Positions 1-9,012 of a DNA stretch of 64,000 nucleotides are shown piece after piece. The number at the start of each line of letters is the position of its first letter. Position 1 is the first letter of the stretch. The translations under genes were made by a program, and so were the position numbers. Source of the stretch: Natrarchaeobaculum aegyptiacum (GTDB lineage Archaea; Halobacteriota; Halobacteria; Halobacteriales; Natrialbaceae); the NCBI RefSeq assembly GCF_002156705.1, contig NZ_CP019893.1:3472001-3536000 (forward strand). Reading direction: 5' to 3'. The notes under the pieces were generated by a model. It was not told the origin of the DNA. It saw only the letters and a program-made list of their open reading frames with translations, and ran no database searches.

Positions 1-210
1 CAGCGGGAGAATCACCAGGAAGTTCATCGGTCGAGGATTACACGCGTGATCGCAGCCCGTTCGTCGACGCTCGAGGTGTTCGGCTCACGGCGATGAACGA
101 CGCCGATCGAAACCGCGCGGTTCGAGCATCGGCGGTTGTTGCTATTGCTATAGCAGGAACACTCTTCATGCCATGGCAACGAGATTTTTCCACGACCGGT
201 ACTGACCGTC
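1..210. other. Left-edge stretch, possible 3' end of an upstream gene
   Basis: A plus-strand frame is open from base 3 to a TAG at 216-218 and encodes a hydrophobic run followed by a short polar tail. It could be the C-terminus of a gene starting before the window, or a 41-aa ORF from the ATG at 93. No family is recognisable and the opposite strand is also partly open, as is common in GC-rich DNA. I do not call a gene here. Confidence 0.2.
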
Positions 211-1065
211 TCACGTAGTTTTCTCGTCCTCGGACTCCTTCGCTGCTCCGGGCTCTGTGCCGGGTTCGTCTTCGTTCGGCACCTCTTCGTCGGGCTCGAT
301 GTCCACTTCGTCTGGAATGGAGTCCTCCGTGAGGAGGATCTCGAACGGTTCGTCGGCGGGTGCAGTATCTGGTTCGAGGTAGCCAATCGCGAACGCGGAG
401 TAGACGGTTCCGCCGGCGAGGGACACGTCGACTTCGAAGACGCTGGTCTCTCGGTCACCCGCCGGGTAGATGTCGATCGTATACTCACCCTCCGGGACTT
501 CGATGTAGCCCGATTCACCAAACGCGACGTTCTCGAACAGCGCCTCCCCGGTTTCACCGGCAACGACGTCCACTGCAGGCGCATCGGGTGAGGCGTGGAG
601 GACGCGAACGCGAGCGGTACCCGGATCGACCGGGCTGTTATCGTCGTCGAGAAACAGCGCCTCGAGGGGCTGGTTTTCGGCGGCCACTTCGCCGATCACC
701 GCGAGGAGACCGTCGACGGTGGGGTCCACGTCGCCGGCCTCGACGGTCTCCTCGAGCACTGCTTCGGCCGGGTCGACACCGGTGGGAACGACCTGGATTG
801 TGTACGTGCCAGGCGCGAGGTCGCGGTAGTCGGTGACCGTCCCGTACGAGATGCCCTCGCGGACCCGCTCTCCGTCGACGTAGATGTCGATGGTGGGTGC
901 GTCGGGTGAGAGGTGTGCAACTCGAGTCTGGAAGTCGGTATCGACTGGCTGGTCGTTCGGTTCGTGGTCACTCGAGGCGGCCGTGGTCTGTCCGACGCCG
1001 CTGACCACCACGATGCCGCCGCCGATCTGGATGATTCGCCGTCGGCTCACACCATTTTCAGTCAT
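211..1065 (-). CDS. Secreted DUF4397 domain protein (two domain copies, Tat signal)
   Basis: The 284-aa product begins with a twin-arginine signal (SRRRIIQ at residues 7-13, then a hydrophobic stretch ending near TTAA), so it is probably exported folded by Tat. Two DUF4397 modules follow, at about residues 46-150 and 150-235. Each opens with a V-x-H-x-SPDAP motif (AHLSPDAP, LHASPDAP) and continues as alternating beta strands with a P-E/G-x-Y-T-I-x-I/V turn. The last ~45 residues are a Glu/Asp/Pro-rich tail, as in many halophilic surface proteins. The family has no known catalytic role; an extracellular or cell-surface structural role is inferred. An A/T element at 1091-1098 lies 26-33 bases before the ATG, which fits a leaderless haloarchaeal transcript. 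Confidence 0.85.
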   Translation of the reverse strand: MTENGVSRRRIIQIGGGIVVVSGVGQTTAASSDHEPNDQPVDTDFQTRVAHLSPDAPTIDIYVDGERVREGISYGTVTDYRDLAPGTYTIQVVPTGVDPAEAVLEETVEAGDVDPTVDGLLAVIGEVAAENQPLEALFLDDDNSPVDPGTARVRVLHASPDAPAVDVVAGETGEALFENVAFGESGYIEVPEGEYTIDIYPAGDRETSVFEVDVSLAGGTVYSAFAIGYLEPDTAPADEPFEILLTEDSIPDEVDIEPDEEVPNEDEPGTEPGAAKESEDEKTT

Positions 1066-1189
1066 GCGGTTGTCACCAACGGCGATATCGATAATAGTGC
1101 ACCCACTTGCAGGCGTCGGCCGATGCAGTTCCGAAGCTCGATATCGAACGCGTTGGGCCTTCCGAGCGACATCAGGTTATAGGCTGAAC

Positions 1190-1690
1190 AGGCGCAATAC
1201 CACGGTCTTCAGGCCGTGGATACGCGCCGTCACATAGTGCCACGGTCCACCATCAAGAGCATGGCTGAGTTTCCGATCCTAACGTTCAAGTTACAGGATT
1301 TCCGATATGTTGGCAAGGTCAGGTCGGAACGGAGCGGATTCCGAACGACCTTCGGAGGCGGCCTGTCCGCCCATATAACAAGGCAGTATCCGAAAGACAG
1401 GTGATGAACACCGCATTCTAGACGAGTGCGGTCGCGTGTCTCTTGTTTCAGCAACCCACGATACCTCTGAGTCTGTTGACGCTGACTCGGTGTTCGCCGG
1501 GCAAAAACAACCACGAACGCCGACGACGCCGAGGATAGGAGTAACGGCGGTTTGGCACCGCCAGTCAGCCACCGACCACGACGACTGGGTTAAACGGGTT
1601 CCCGAGAAGTGGCGGCGTCCTTGGTTGGAAACCTGAAACTCTCACCGCTCGGGATTCCTCCGCGTGAACGCGGAGGAGGATGTCAATGGC
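1190..1690 (+). mobile_element. Possible decayed IS200/IS605 (IS1341, TnpB-type) element
   Basis: The stretch ends in an 8-bp hairpin (CCTCCGCG at 1657-1664 pairing with CGCGGAGG at 1669-1676, TGAA loop) followed by AGGATGTCAAT. This is the form I associate with the right end of haloarchaeal TnpB elements. Just upstream an ORF remnant (1436-1636) ends in ...WRRPWLET and lacks any catalytic part. At the left is another hairpin, 1200-1205 with 1214-1219. No intact tnpA or tnpB is present, so if this is an IS it is an internally deleted relic of about 500 bp. The rest of 1066-1786 shows no gene. Confidence 0.4.
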
Positions 1691-1786
1691 GACCGTTTTC
1701 GCGAAAGCAAGTTCCGTGTGGCGTTTCACCACGGCCAAGCAGTTGACTTCCGTCGAGAGGGTGTGGAACCTGAGAGCCAAAGAGCG

Positions 1787-2314
1787 TCACCTTGTCACTG
1801 CACGGGAGAAAATGACTGTCTCGTATGTCGTACCACCCGCTTCGAACTCGCCGGTACTTTCCCGTTCAAAATTGTGCTTTTCGTAGAAGCTCACCCCGAT
1901 GTCGTTTTGCGGCAACACCTCCAGTGAAACGGTTGTTGCGTCACTGGGCAAACGCTTGACGCCTGTTTCGAGGAGTTCGCTTCCGATACCCCGCCCCCAG
2001 TAATCGGGCTGGACATACAGCGACTGTAAAAACGCCTCGTTCGAAGACGTGCGATCGGGTGCGTGTTCACCCACGAGCAACTGGGCAAAGCCGACGATCC
2101 CATCTTTATCAGTGACCGCAACGGGGTGGATAGCCTGGTCGTCGTCCACCGTATATTCGAGCCATTCCTGAATCTGGTCGATCGTCGAGGGATCCTCCAT
2201 AGCATCAATTATTGAATGATCGTCCAGAACGTCGTAATATGCTGAACGACAGGACTGTGCCTGTACCTCGTAGATATCCTTTGCATCACTTGGCGATGCA
2301 GAACGGAACTCCAT
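1787..2314 (-). CDS. GNAT family N-acetyltransferase
   Basis: This 175-aa protein has the Gcn5-related acetyltransferase fold. The acetyl-CoA binding motif A is visible as L-Y-V-x5-W-G-R-G-I-G-x-x-L-L in the middle third, followed by a beta strand (VSLEVLPQN) and the F-Y-x-K-x-x-F motif B typical of RimI-like enzymes. The acceptor substrate cannot be predicted. The open frame extends far upstream, but the ATG at 2314 is chosen because the TATA-like AATATAAAAT at 2337-2346 sits 23-32 bases before it and the GNAT fold starts at once (MEFRSASPSDA). It is divergently arranged with the SDR gene, the two starts being about 140 bases apart. Confidence 0.88.
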   Translation of the reverse strand: MEFRSASPSDAKDIYEVQAQSCRSAYYDVLDDHSIIDAMEDPSTIDQIQEWLEYTVDDDQAIHPVAVTDKDGIVGFAQLLVGEHAPDRTSSNEAFLQSLYVQPDYWGRGIGSELLETGVKRLPSDATTVSLEVLPQNDIGVSFYEKHNFERESTGEFEAGGTTYETVIFSRAVTR

Positions 2315-2453
2315 AGTCTCACGCTGTCTACCCGGGAATATAAAATAGGTGTGCCCCTCCCCCAGACGGAGCAGGTAACGAACCACCATGGAGGACATTC
2401 TGTTGAAATACGGAGAATAGTTATTGATACAGTGGTGGGACGATACCTCGGCC

Positions 2454-3206
2454 ATGATTGACCTGACTGATCGCGTGGCACTCGTGACTGGCGCAAGCGG
2501 TGGTATCGGTGAATCGACAGCGAAGGTTCTTGCAGAGAACGGGGCCGATGTCGTCGTAACCGATGTCGTCGACGGTATCGAAGAAACGGCATCGACCATC
2601 GAGGAAACGGGCTCGAAAGCGATCGCCAGCGAGATGGACGTGACTGACGAAGACGAAGTCGAGGCAGTCGTTGAAGCGACTCTCGACGAGCTTGGCCGGT
2701 TAGACATTCTTGGGAACGTTGCCGGAATCTTCCCGACACACACGCTCGAGGAAATGACAAAAAACGATTGGGAGCAAGTCATCGATATCAACCTGACCGG
2801 GACGTACAATTGCACGCAGGCAGTGTTGCCTGCGATGCGAGAGCAAAACTACGGCCGGATCGTCAACGTTTCGTCGGCTTCAGGTGGGCACATCGGCTGG
2901 TCGAATGACCTCGCACACTACGCAGCCAGCAAAGGGGGCGTAATTGGGTTTACAAGGAGCGCCGCTCTCGACGTCGCCCAACACGGGATCACGATGAACG
3001 CAATCGTCCCGGGACTCATCGACACCGGCGCGCCACAGTCCGTCGCCGAGGAGGAGGAACTGGAAGCCGGCGTGCAAATGACCGCGTTCGGTCGGATGGG
3101 CGAACCGGAAGAAATCGCAAACGCCGTTACGTTCCTCGCCGCAGAGGAAGCCAGCTACATCACGGGCGCAAAACTCGTCGTTGACGGGGGCTATACGCTG
3201 GTCTGA
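2454..3206 (+). CDS. SDR family NAD(P)-dependent oxidoreductase (FabG-like)
   Basis: A classical short-chain dehydrogenase/reductase of 250 aa, the standard length. The dinucleotide-binding TGASGGIG motif is at residues 12-19, NVAG at 88-91, and the catalytic set is Ser 140/141, Tyr156 and Lys160 (YAASK). The C-terminus has the GAKLVVDGGYT signature of 3-oxoacyl-ACP reductase-like members. The protein should catalyse reversible reduction of a carbonyl or oxidation of an alcohol in the cytoplasm; the substrate is unknown. An in-frame ATG at 2424 exists, but 2454 is preferred since TTATTGAT at 2421-2428 lies 26-33 bases upstream and the Rossmann fold starts right there. Confidence 0.9.
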   Translation: MIDLTDRVALVTGASGGIGESTAKVLAENGADVVVTDVVDGIEETASTIEETGSKAIASEMDVTDEDEVEAVVEATLDELGRLDILGNVAGIFPTHTLEEMTKNDWEQVIDINLTGTYNCTQAVLPAMREQNYGRIVNVSSASGGHIGWSNDLAHYAASKGGVIGFTRSAALDVAQHGITMNAIVPGLIDTGAPQSVAEEEELEAGVQMTAFGRMGEPEEIANAVTFLAAEEASYITGAKLVVDGGYTLV

Positions 3207-3455
3207 CGTCTCCCACGAGTGTGACAGAAGAGTCTGGACTCCTCCGGCTCTGTTGAAACACCCGATGGTCGATACAGATGAAACACACCGGAGGTACGCA
3301 ACTTCCCGACCGAATTCTCGAGCGCGGTATCTCCCCAGACGTCGTGACCGCGAGTGATTAGCAGTGACCAGCACGTGATCGCCAGGGGTCCGATCGGCTC
3401 GATTATATCAGCAAATGTTCAATAGATTTAACTCTCGGTGCATGTAATTTCAGAA
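3207..3455. other. Non-coding stretch after the SDR gene
   Basis: I see only very short open frames here, the longest clean one being 27 codons from 3278, and no recognisable RNA. It leads into the structured element at 3456-3533. Confidence 0.5.
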
Positions 3456-3533
3456 TGGAAGCCACCTCCACTGGGACGCGGGGGCGTGCGGTGAAACGCC
3501 CCGGGTGGTGCAACACCCGAGGCCTGGCTTCCA
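3456..3533 (+). ncRNA. Candidate structured RNA or IS-end element (three-way junction)
   Basis: Three nested perfect helices can be drawn. The closing stem is TGGAAGCCA (3456-3464) with TGGCTTCCA (3525-3533). The first internal stem is GGGGCGT (3481-3487) with ACGCCCC (3496-3502), and the second is GGGTG (3503-3507) with CACCC (3514-3518). Together they form a compact branched fold. It lies between genes and is not inside any credible ORF. It may be a free ncRNA, or a leftover guide-RNA-like segment of an IS605/TnpB element. Orientation is not established. Confidence 0.35.
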
Positions 3534-3665
3534 CGCGACGAAAGCCATGTTGCAATTCCTCCTCACGAGATATAAACGTCTCGCACGATCAGTGTATCGC
3601 CAGCAGACCACCCAGCCACGGCCTCGAGCGTGGCCAGCCCACACCCGGTACCGGAGGGGCCGCCG

Positions 3666-3914
3666 ATGAGCGACGACGTCCCCGAGACCAGAAGCGGCTG
3701 TTTCTGGGCCGACGACCCGTTCGAACTCCCGGAGTACGGGCCTGACGTCACGCCCTGCCCGCGCTGTGGCACGCCGATCACTCACGTGACCTCGACCGGC
3801 CCGCTCGAGCACGTGGCCATCCCCTGTGGCTGTCCAGCACCGGGTGAACTCCTCGAGCAGTTCATCGATCAGTCCGAACCGGAGCGAGAATACGGCGAAG
3901 CCGACTCGAGCTGA
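3666..3914 (+). CDS. Small CPxCG-type zinc-finger protein
   Basis: The 82-aa acidic protein has CPRCG at residues 31-35 and a second cysteine pair, CGC at 54-56, which together could bind one zinc ion. It belongs to the many small zinc-binding proteins of haloarchaea whose individual roles are mostly unknown; some affect motility or biofilm formation. The start at 3666 (MSDDVPETRS) is preferred over the upstream in-frame ATG at 3630, because the added residues show nothing conserved. It converges with ychF, leaving 33 bases between the stops. Confidence 0.6.
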   Translation: MSDDVPETRSGCFWADDPFELPEYGPDVTPCPRCGTPITHVTSTGPLEHVAIPCGCPAPGELLEQFIDQSEPEREYGEADSS

Positions 3915-3947
3915 GACTGACTCCCGGCTCGAGGTCCTCCTGCGTTA

Positions 3948-5126
3948 TCAATTGGTGCTCACGATCTTGATCACGTCGCCTTCCTCGAGTTCGTAGCTGT
4001 CGCTGACTTCCCGGTTCGACTTCGCATCGACGGCGTGGAGGTAGCCCTCGCCGATGTCGGTGTGGACGGCGTAGGCGAGATCGACCGGGGTCGAGCCCCG
4101 CGGGAGGAGGTGGGCGTCCGGCAGAACGTTCCCGCTGCCGTCGGACCACTTCGCGGCGTCCTCGACGGGGTACGCAGTAACGTGATCGAGCAACTCGTAG
4201 ACGGCGTAGTCGAGGGCTGCCTGAACGCCGGTGCCGTCGTGCTCGGCCATCGCCTCCGACAGTCCCTCGAGGGCCTCACGCTGGGCGTCGCTGACGCCGT
4301 CGCCGATCTCGAGGGACTCGTCGCCGGGGTCGTAGTCGACGAGGTCGTTCTCGGCGGCCCGGCGCAGAGCGAGTTCGCCCTCGGCCGTCGTGGGAATCAC
4401 CGGTTTGTCGAGCGAGCGGAGTTTCTCGACGTGTTCTGCGGGGGCGACGTCGATCTTGTTCGCCGCGACGACGATCGGCTTGGTCTTCTGGCGGACCGAC
4501 CGGGCGAGTTCCTCGCGGAGGTCGTCGTCCCACTGGATCGGGTCCTCGGGGTACTCGAGGTCTCTGAGGACGGTCGCGATCTGGGTCGGTGAAGCGCCAA
4601 ACCCGGAGAGCATCTCCGCCAGCGATTCGTCGATATCGAAGTCTGGTGAGCGGGACTTGCGTTCGATCGACTCCCAGTTTCGCTCGACGACGTCGGCGAG
4701 CCAGAGGTCCATCTCCGCTTCGACGAAGTCGATGTCTTCCATCGGGTCGTGTTCGCCGATCTCGACGGGTTCGCCCTCCTCGTTGGTGCCGCCGGAGGCG
4801 TCGATCACGTTGACGATTACGTCGGCGTTGGTGAGTTCGTCGAGGAACTGGTTGCCCAGTCCCTTCCCCTCGTGGGCACCCGGAACCAGTCCGGCGACGT
4901 CGAGCAATTCGATCGGGACGTACCGCTTGCCGTCTTCGCAGTTGTCGGCGTTGCACCGCTGCTCGCGCTCGAGGCAGGGGCACTCGGTGCGAACGTAACT
5001 CACCCCCCGGTTGGCGTCGATCGTCGTGAACGGGTAGTTCGCGACGTCGACTTCGGCCATCGTCGCCGCGGTGTAGAACGTGGACTTGCCGGCGTTTGGC
5101 TTCCCGGCAAGTGCGATCGAGAGCAT
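3948..5126 (-). CDS. ychF: Obg-related GTPase/ATPase YchF (archaeal type)
   Basis: A 392-aa translation-associated P-loop NTPase. The G1 motif is GKPNAGKST near residues 8-16, the G3 region is DVAGLVPGAHEGKGLG, a G4-like NKID is near residue 226, and a TGS RNA-binding-type domain fills roughly the last 75 residues. Between G1 and G3 is a cysteine-rich insert (CPCLEREQRCNADNC) typical of archaeal YchF. The Ola1/YchF family binds ribosomes, often prefers ATP, and is linked to stress responses. The start ATG directly precedes the first strand (MLSIALAGKP). It is transcribed divergently from the sulfatase gene. Confidence 0.95.
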   Translation of the reverse strand: MLSIALAGKPNAGKSTFYTAATMAEVDVANYPFTTIDANRGVSYVRTECPCLEREQRCNADNCEDGKRYVPIELLDVAGLVPGAHEGKGLGNQFLDELTNADVIVNVIDASGGTNEEGEPVEIGEHDPMEDIDFVEAEMDLWLADVVERNWESIERKSRSPDFDIDESLAEMLSGFGASPTQIATVLRDLEYPEDPIQWDDDLREELARSVRQKTKPIVVAANKIDVAPAEHVEKLRSLDKPVIPTTAEGELALRRAAENDLVDYDPGDESLEIGDGVSDAQREALEGLSEAMAEHDGTGVQAALDYAVYELLDHVTAYPVEDAAKWSDGSGNVLPDAHLLPRGSTPVDLAYAVHTDIGEGYLHAVDAKSNREVSDSYELEEGDVIKIVSTN

Positions 5127-5252
5127 GCGTACGGCTACCGCAGTCTCGAGGAATTACCTTTCGATTCCGTCGGTCTCGTCCGGGCAGTTTCTGAACTGCC
5201 TGCACACTCCGGGCCGGTGACCATGCTCGCATACGGCGGACGTGTTCCAGTC

Positions 5253-6743
5253 ATGGCGGGTACCAACGGACGTGATCCAGAATCACATGGAACAGTTCGG
5301 AACGTGGTCGTGGTCGTCTTCGACACGGCTCGAGCGGTCAGCGTGAATCCCGAGACGACGCCCACGCTCTGTGAACTCGGCGCGTCGGGGACGACCGTCG
5401 AGAACGCGTTCGCGGCGGCGCCGTGGACGCTTCCCTCCCACGCGTCGATTTTCACGGGGACGTACCCCTCGGAACACGGCACCCACGGTGGGAACCTCCA
5501 TCTCGACTCGAGTTTGCGAACCCTGCCGGAGGCGTTCGCGGACGCAGGCTACGAGACCGTCGGTATTTCGAACAATACCTGGATCACCGAGGAGTTCGGG
5601 TTCGACCGGGGCTTCGATGAACTTCGCAAGGGCTGGCAGTACCTCCAGTCCGACGCCGACATGGGCGCGGTCGTCCGGGGGGAGGATCTCCGGGAGAAAC
5701 TCGCGGCGACCCGCCGTCGGCTCTTCGACGGTAATCCCGTCGTCAACGCGGCGAACATCCTCTACAGCGAGGTGTTCCAGCCGGCGGGCGACGACGGCGC
5801 TGCCAGAACGACCGAGTGGGTCACAGACTGGCTCCGCACCCGCGAGGCCGACCGTCCGTTCTTCCTCTTCTGTAACTACATCGAACCACACGTCGAGTAC
5901 GATCCACCGCAGGAGTACGCAGAACGATTCCTTCCAGACGACGCGAGCTACGAGGACGCGACCGCGATCAGGCAAGATCCGCGCGCGTACGATTGCGACG
6001 ACTACGAAATCACAGACCGGGAGTTCGACCTCCTCCGGGGCCTCTACCGCGCCGAACTCGCCTACGTCGACGACCAGCTGGGCGCGCTCAGAACGGCTCT
6101 CGAGGACGCCAGTGAGTGGGGAGAAACCCTCTTCGTGGTCTGTGGAGATCACGGCGAACACGTCGGCGAACACGGCTTCTTCGGCCACCAGTACAACCTC
6201 TACGACACCCTGTTGCACGTCCCGCTCGTGATCCACGGCGGCCCGTTCACTGACGGCGGCCGTCGGACGGATCTCGTCCAGTTGCTCGACCTCCCGGAGA
6301 CGCTGCTCGAGACGGCCGGGATCGAAGACCAGCCGCTTCGCGACCAGTCGTCGGGCCAGTCACTTCACCCCGACGCGTCCCACAGCGAGCGCGAGGCCGT
6401 CTTTGCCGAGTACGTTACCCCACAACCGTCGATCGAACGGCTCGAGGCCCGCTTCGGCGAGTTGCCCGACCGCGTCTACGAGTTCGATCGACAGCTCCGG
6501 GCCGTCAGGACGAGCGATTACAAGTACGTCTGCGGCGACGACGGCTTCGAGCGCCTCCACCGCATCTCCAGCGATCCGGACGAACGGGTCGACGTCGCCG
6601 ACGGGGAACCGGAGGCGGTTCGCGAACTGCGCGCACGGATCGAGGAGCGATTTGGCACGTTCGACCGGATCACTGCGGGCGACGCGACCGCCGGAATGCG
6701 CGAGGGGACCAAAGAACGACTGGCCGACCTCGGGTATCTCTGA
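5253..6743 (+). CDS. Sulfatase / alkaline phosphatase superfamily protein
   Basis: A ~496-aa protein of the alkaline phosphatase/sulfatase superfamily. Evidence is an N-terminal metal-ligand strand (VVVVVFDTAR), the nucleophile region APWTLPSHASIFTG, an internal DRPFFLFCNYIEPH segment and a late metal-binding CGDHGEHVGEHGFFGH. The nucleophile loop has no C/S-x-P-x-R sulfatase signature, so it is not obviously a formylglycine sulfatase; a phosphatase or phosphotransferase acting on polysaccharide or lipid groups is equally possible. No signal peptide is seen, suggesting cytoplasmic action. An ATG at 5223 would add ten residues; the frame stays open well upstream over ychF antisense, which I discount. 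Confidence 0.85.
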   Translation: MAGTNGRDPESHGTVRNVVVVVFDTARAVSVNPETTPTLCELGASGTTVENAFAAAPWTLPSHASIFTGTYPSEHGTHGGNLHLDSSLRTLPEAFADAGYETVGISNNTWITEEFGFDRGFDELRKGWQYLQSDADMGAVVRGEDLREKLAATRRRLFDGNPVVNAANILYSEVFQPAGDDGAARTTEWVTDWLRTREADRPFFLFCNYIEPHVEYDPPQEYAERFLPDDASYEDATAIRQDPRAYDCDDYEITDREFDLLRGLYRAELAYVDDQLGALRTALEDASEWGETLFVVCGDHGEHVGEHGFFGHQYNLYDTLLHVPLVIHGGPFTDGGRRTDLVQLLDLPETLLETAGIEDQPLRDQSSGQSLHPDASHSEREAVFAEYVTPQPSIERLEARFGELPDRVYEFDRQLRAVRTSDYKYVCGDDGFERLHRISSDPDERVDVADGEPEAVRELRARIEERFGTFDRITAGDATAGMREGTKERLADLGYL

Positions 6744-6824
6744 CCGACCGACGCGCCCGAGAGCCGCTCGACGCGCCTGCCGCTTTGCCCGTGCTTATCC
6801 GTGTGAGACGAAATCCTCCGGACA

Positions 6825-8054
6825 GTGACGAGTCGGCGACGCGCGTACGGACTGGTGGTGGCGGGGACGTTCAGTTACACCGCCCTGATGTTCGTCTGGT
6901 TCTCCCTGCCGGCGTACCTCTCGACGATCATCACGGAGGTCGGCCTCTCGAGCACGCAGGCGGGTGTTCTCGCGGGTGCCGTGCCGCTGACGTACATCCC
7001 GCTGGCGCTGTTTTCCGGGCTGGTCGTCGACCGGATCGGTCCCGGGAGAATCATCGGTGTCGGGGTCGTGATCTACGGACTCGCACAGATCGGCCGGAGC
7101 GTCGCGGGCGACTTCCCGACGTTACTCGCGACGACGCTCCTGATCGGCGTCGGGGCGACGACTATCACCTTCGGACTCCCGAAACTCGTCTCCGAACTGT
7201 TCCCGCCGGATCAGACCGGTCGCCCCTCGGCCATCTACCTCGTCGGGGCTTCGGCGGGATCGGCGCTGGTCTTCGCCGTCGGCCGTCCCGTTATCGGCCC
7301 AGCGCTCGGAGGGTGGCGACCGCTGTTCTTCTGGAGCGGCGTCGTCGCCGTCGTCTACGGGCTGTGCTGGCTCGCCGTGGCGCTGTGGACGGGAATCGAC
7401 GACCACACCAGCGACGCCGGCGACTCCTTCGCCCTCGAGTCGGTACTCGCCGATCTCCGGGTTGTGCTCACCCACCGGGACCTCCAGCTCGTGGTCGTCG
7501 TCGGGACGATGTACCTCCTGTTGAGCCACGGTGTGCAGGGCTGGCTCCCGACGATCCTCGAGGCACGGGGGCTCGAGCCAGCGCTGGCCGGACAGGCGAC
7601 GAGTCTGTTCGTCGCAGCCTACGTCGTCGGCATCCTCACCGTGCCGGAACTGGCCGACCGGTATCAGGCCCGAACCGTCGCCATCGTCGGCTGTGGCGCC
7701 GTCGTATTCGTCGGCATGGCAGGCGTCCTCCTCGGCGGGACCAGTCCGCTGCTCGCGGTCGCTATCGTCGTCGCCGGACTGGGCGGAGGTGGAATCTCGC
7801 CGCTCGTCCGGGCGATACCGCCGGCACTCGAGGGCATCGGTGCCCGCCTGACCGGTACGGCAGTCGGCTTCATCTTCGCGGTCGGCGAGATCGGCGGCTT
7901 CTTCGGCCCGATGCTGGTCGGCGTCTTCCACGACGTAACTGGCTCGTTCGTTCCCGGGCTCCTCATGCTCTCGGCTGCGGGGATCGTCGTCGCGCTCGCC
8001 GGTGCGACACTCCATCGTCGAACTGAATCGCGGGCTGCAGTCACGGACAGTTAA
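6825..8054 (+). CDS. MFS transporter (CynX/NimT-like)
   Basis: The 409-aa hydrophobic protein has about 12 membrane segments in two six-helix halves. The loop between helices 2 and 3 (SGLVVDRIGPGRIIG) carries the G-x3-D-R-x-G-x-R major facilitator signature. It resembles the cyanate/nitroimidazole (CynX/NimT) branch of exporters and organic anion carriers, but the substrate is undetermined. The start is GTG at 6825, just before the first transmembrane helix. It follows the sulfatase gene by 81 bases on the same strand and may be co-transcribed. Confidence 0.88.
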   Translation: MTSRRRAYGLVVAGTFSYTALMFVWFSLPAYLSTIITEVGLSSTQAGVLAGAVPLTYIPLALFSGLVVDRIGPGRIIGVGVVIYGLAQIGRSVAGDFPTLLATTLLIGVGATTITFGLPKLVSELFPPDQTGRPSAIYLVGASAGSALVFAVGRPVIGPALGGWRPLFFWSGVVAVVYGLCWLAVALWTGIDDHTSDAGDSFALESVLADLRVVLTHRDLQLVVVVGTMYLLLSHGVQGWLPTILEARGLEPALAGQATSLFVAAYVVGILTVPELADRYQARTVAIVGCGAVVFVGMAGVLLGGTSPLLAVAIVVAGLGGGGISPLVRAIPPALEGIGARLTGTAVGFIFAVGEIGGFFGPMLVGVFHDVTGSFVPGLLMLSAAGIVVALAGATLHRRTESRAAVTDS

Positions 8055-8078
8055 GGTCCCTGACTCGAATCGTGACGC

Positions 8079-8612
8079 ATGGTCTCCCGACGATCACTGC
8101 TTGCCACCGGCGGCCTCGCTCTCACCTGCACCGCAGGGTGTCTCGATTTCGGCGACGAAACGGCTGACCCGGCCGACGACGATGCCAGCGACGACACCGA
8201 CGGCGAGACGGCACTCGAGGCTCGCGATCCCGACGCCCCGCTCGTGACCACGATCGATCCGGAAGCGGCGGTCGACGACGACGTGGACGCCGAGGAAATC
8301 GTCCTCGCGACCTACGGCGACGTCGTGGACGTTGGATCGATGGACCACGACGACGCGGTCGGCCATTACGTCCCCGTCGAACTGACCGACGACGCCGCCG
8401 AGTCATTCGTCGACCGCCTCGAGTCCTTCGGCGGCCTCGAGCGGCCGATGGACGTCGAGTTGACCGTTCACGTCGACGACGAGGGAATCGGCTCGTACCT
8501 CCTCGGCCAGGACTTCGCCCAGTCGATGGCAGACGGCGAGTGGGACGGGTCGTTCACCGTCGTCGCCGACGACGAGTCACAGCTCGAGGACGTCCTCGAG
8601 CAGTTCGAGTAG
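8079..8612 (+). CDS. Tat-exported lipoprotein of unknown function
   Basis: The 177-aa precursor starts MVSRRSLLATGG and has a lipobox-like TAGC with the cysteine near residue 20, so a Tat-dependent lipoprotein on the outer face of the membrane is predicted. A Asp/Glu/Thr-rich linker follows the cysteine. The C-terminal ~110 residues form a small alpha/beta domain (...IGSYLLGQDFAQSM...) vaguely like the P1 region of SecD, but the match is too weak to name. It begins 24 bases after the MFS gene, so it probably belongs to the same transcript. Confidence 0.7.
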   Translation: MVSRRSLLATGGLALTCTAGCLDFGDETADPADDDASDDTDGETALEARDPDAPLVTTIDPEAAVDDDVDAEEIVLATYGDVVDVGSMDHDDAVGHYVPVELTDDAAESFVDRLESFGGLERPMDVELTVHVDDEGIGSYLLGQDFAQSMADGEWDGSFTVVADDESQLEDVLEQFE

Positions 8613-8736
8613 CCGCTTCCCAGATACCGCCAGTTCGAGACGGCGGCCGTGTTGCTGGGACGGCCGATACCCTCGAGTTGCGGGGCCGGTCGACCGCGAG
8701 CCGTGCATTCATGGTCGTCGCCGCGAACGCTCGAGT

Positions 8737-8910
8737 ATGGAACGAGACGTGTGGCTGATCGGTGCCGGCGTGTTCGGCCTGCTGGCAGGGCTCTGGGGTG
8801 TCGTTTTCTACGAACCGTACGCGGCGATCTGGCCGTTCAGCGCTGGCGTCGCCGCCTTCGGACTGGGAAGTCTGGTCGCCGGCGGCCTCCAGCGAGTCGG
8901 CGTCTACTGA
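8737..8910 (+). CDS. Small two-helix membrane protein
   Basis: A 57-aa ORF from the ATG at 8737 reads MERDVWLIGAGVFGLL and continues as two hydrophobic helices separated by a short YEPYAAIWPF turn, ending QRVGVY. The composition and the clean GC-rich codon pattern fit a real small haloarchaeal membrane protein. The function is unknown. It stands alone between the lipoprotein gene and the nuclease-like gene. Confidence 0.6.
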   Translation: MERDVWLIGAGVFGLLAGLWGVVFYEPYAAIWPFSAGVAAFGLGSLVAGGLQRVGVY

Positions 8911-9012
8911 GAAGCGTCAGTTCTCGAATCGCGATCCCTGCGCCGCCGGCGACGTCGATGGCCAGCGAACTGTCGCCGCAAGCATCATATTCCGGGTGTC
9001 CCATTCGAGCAC

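Noticed and set aside
4749-5252. N-terminal extension of the sulfatase frame
   Set aside because: The extra residues run antisense to ychF and are not conserved-looking; the real domain starts soon after 5253.
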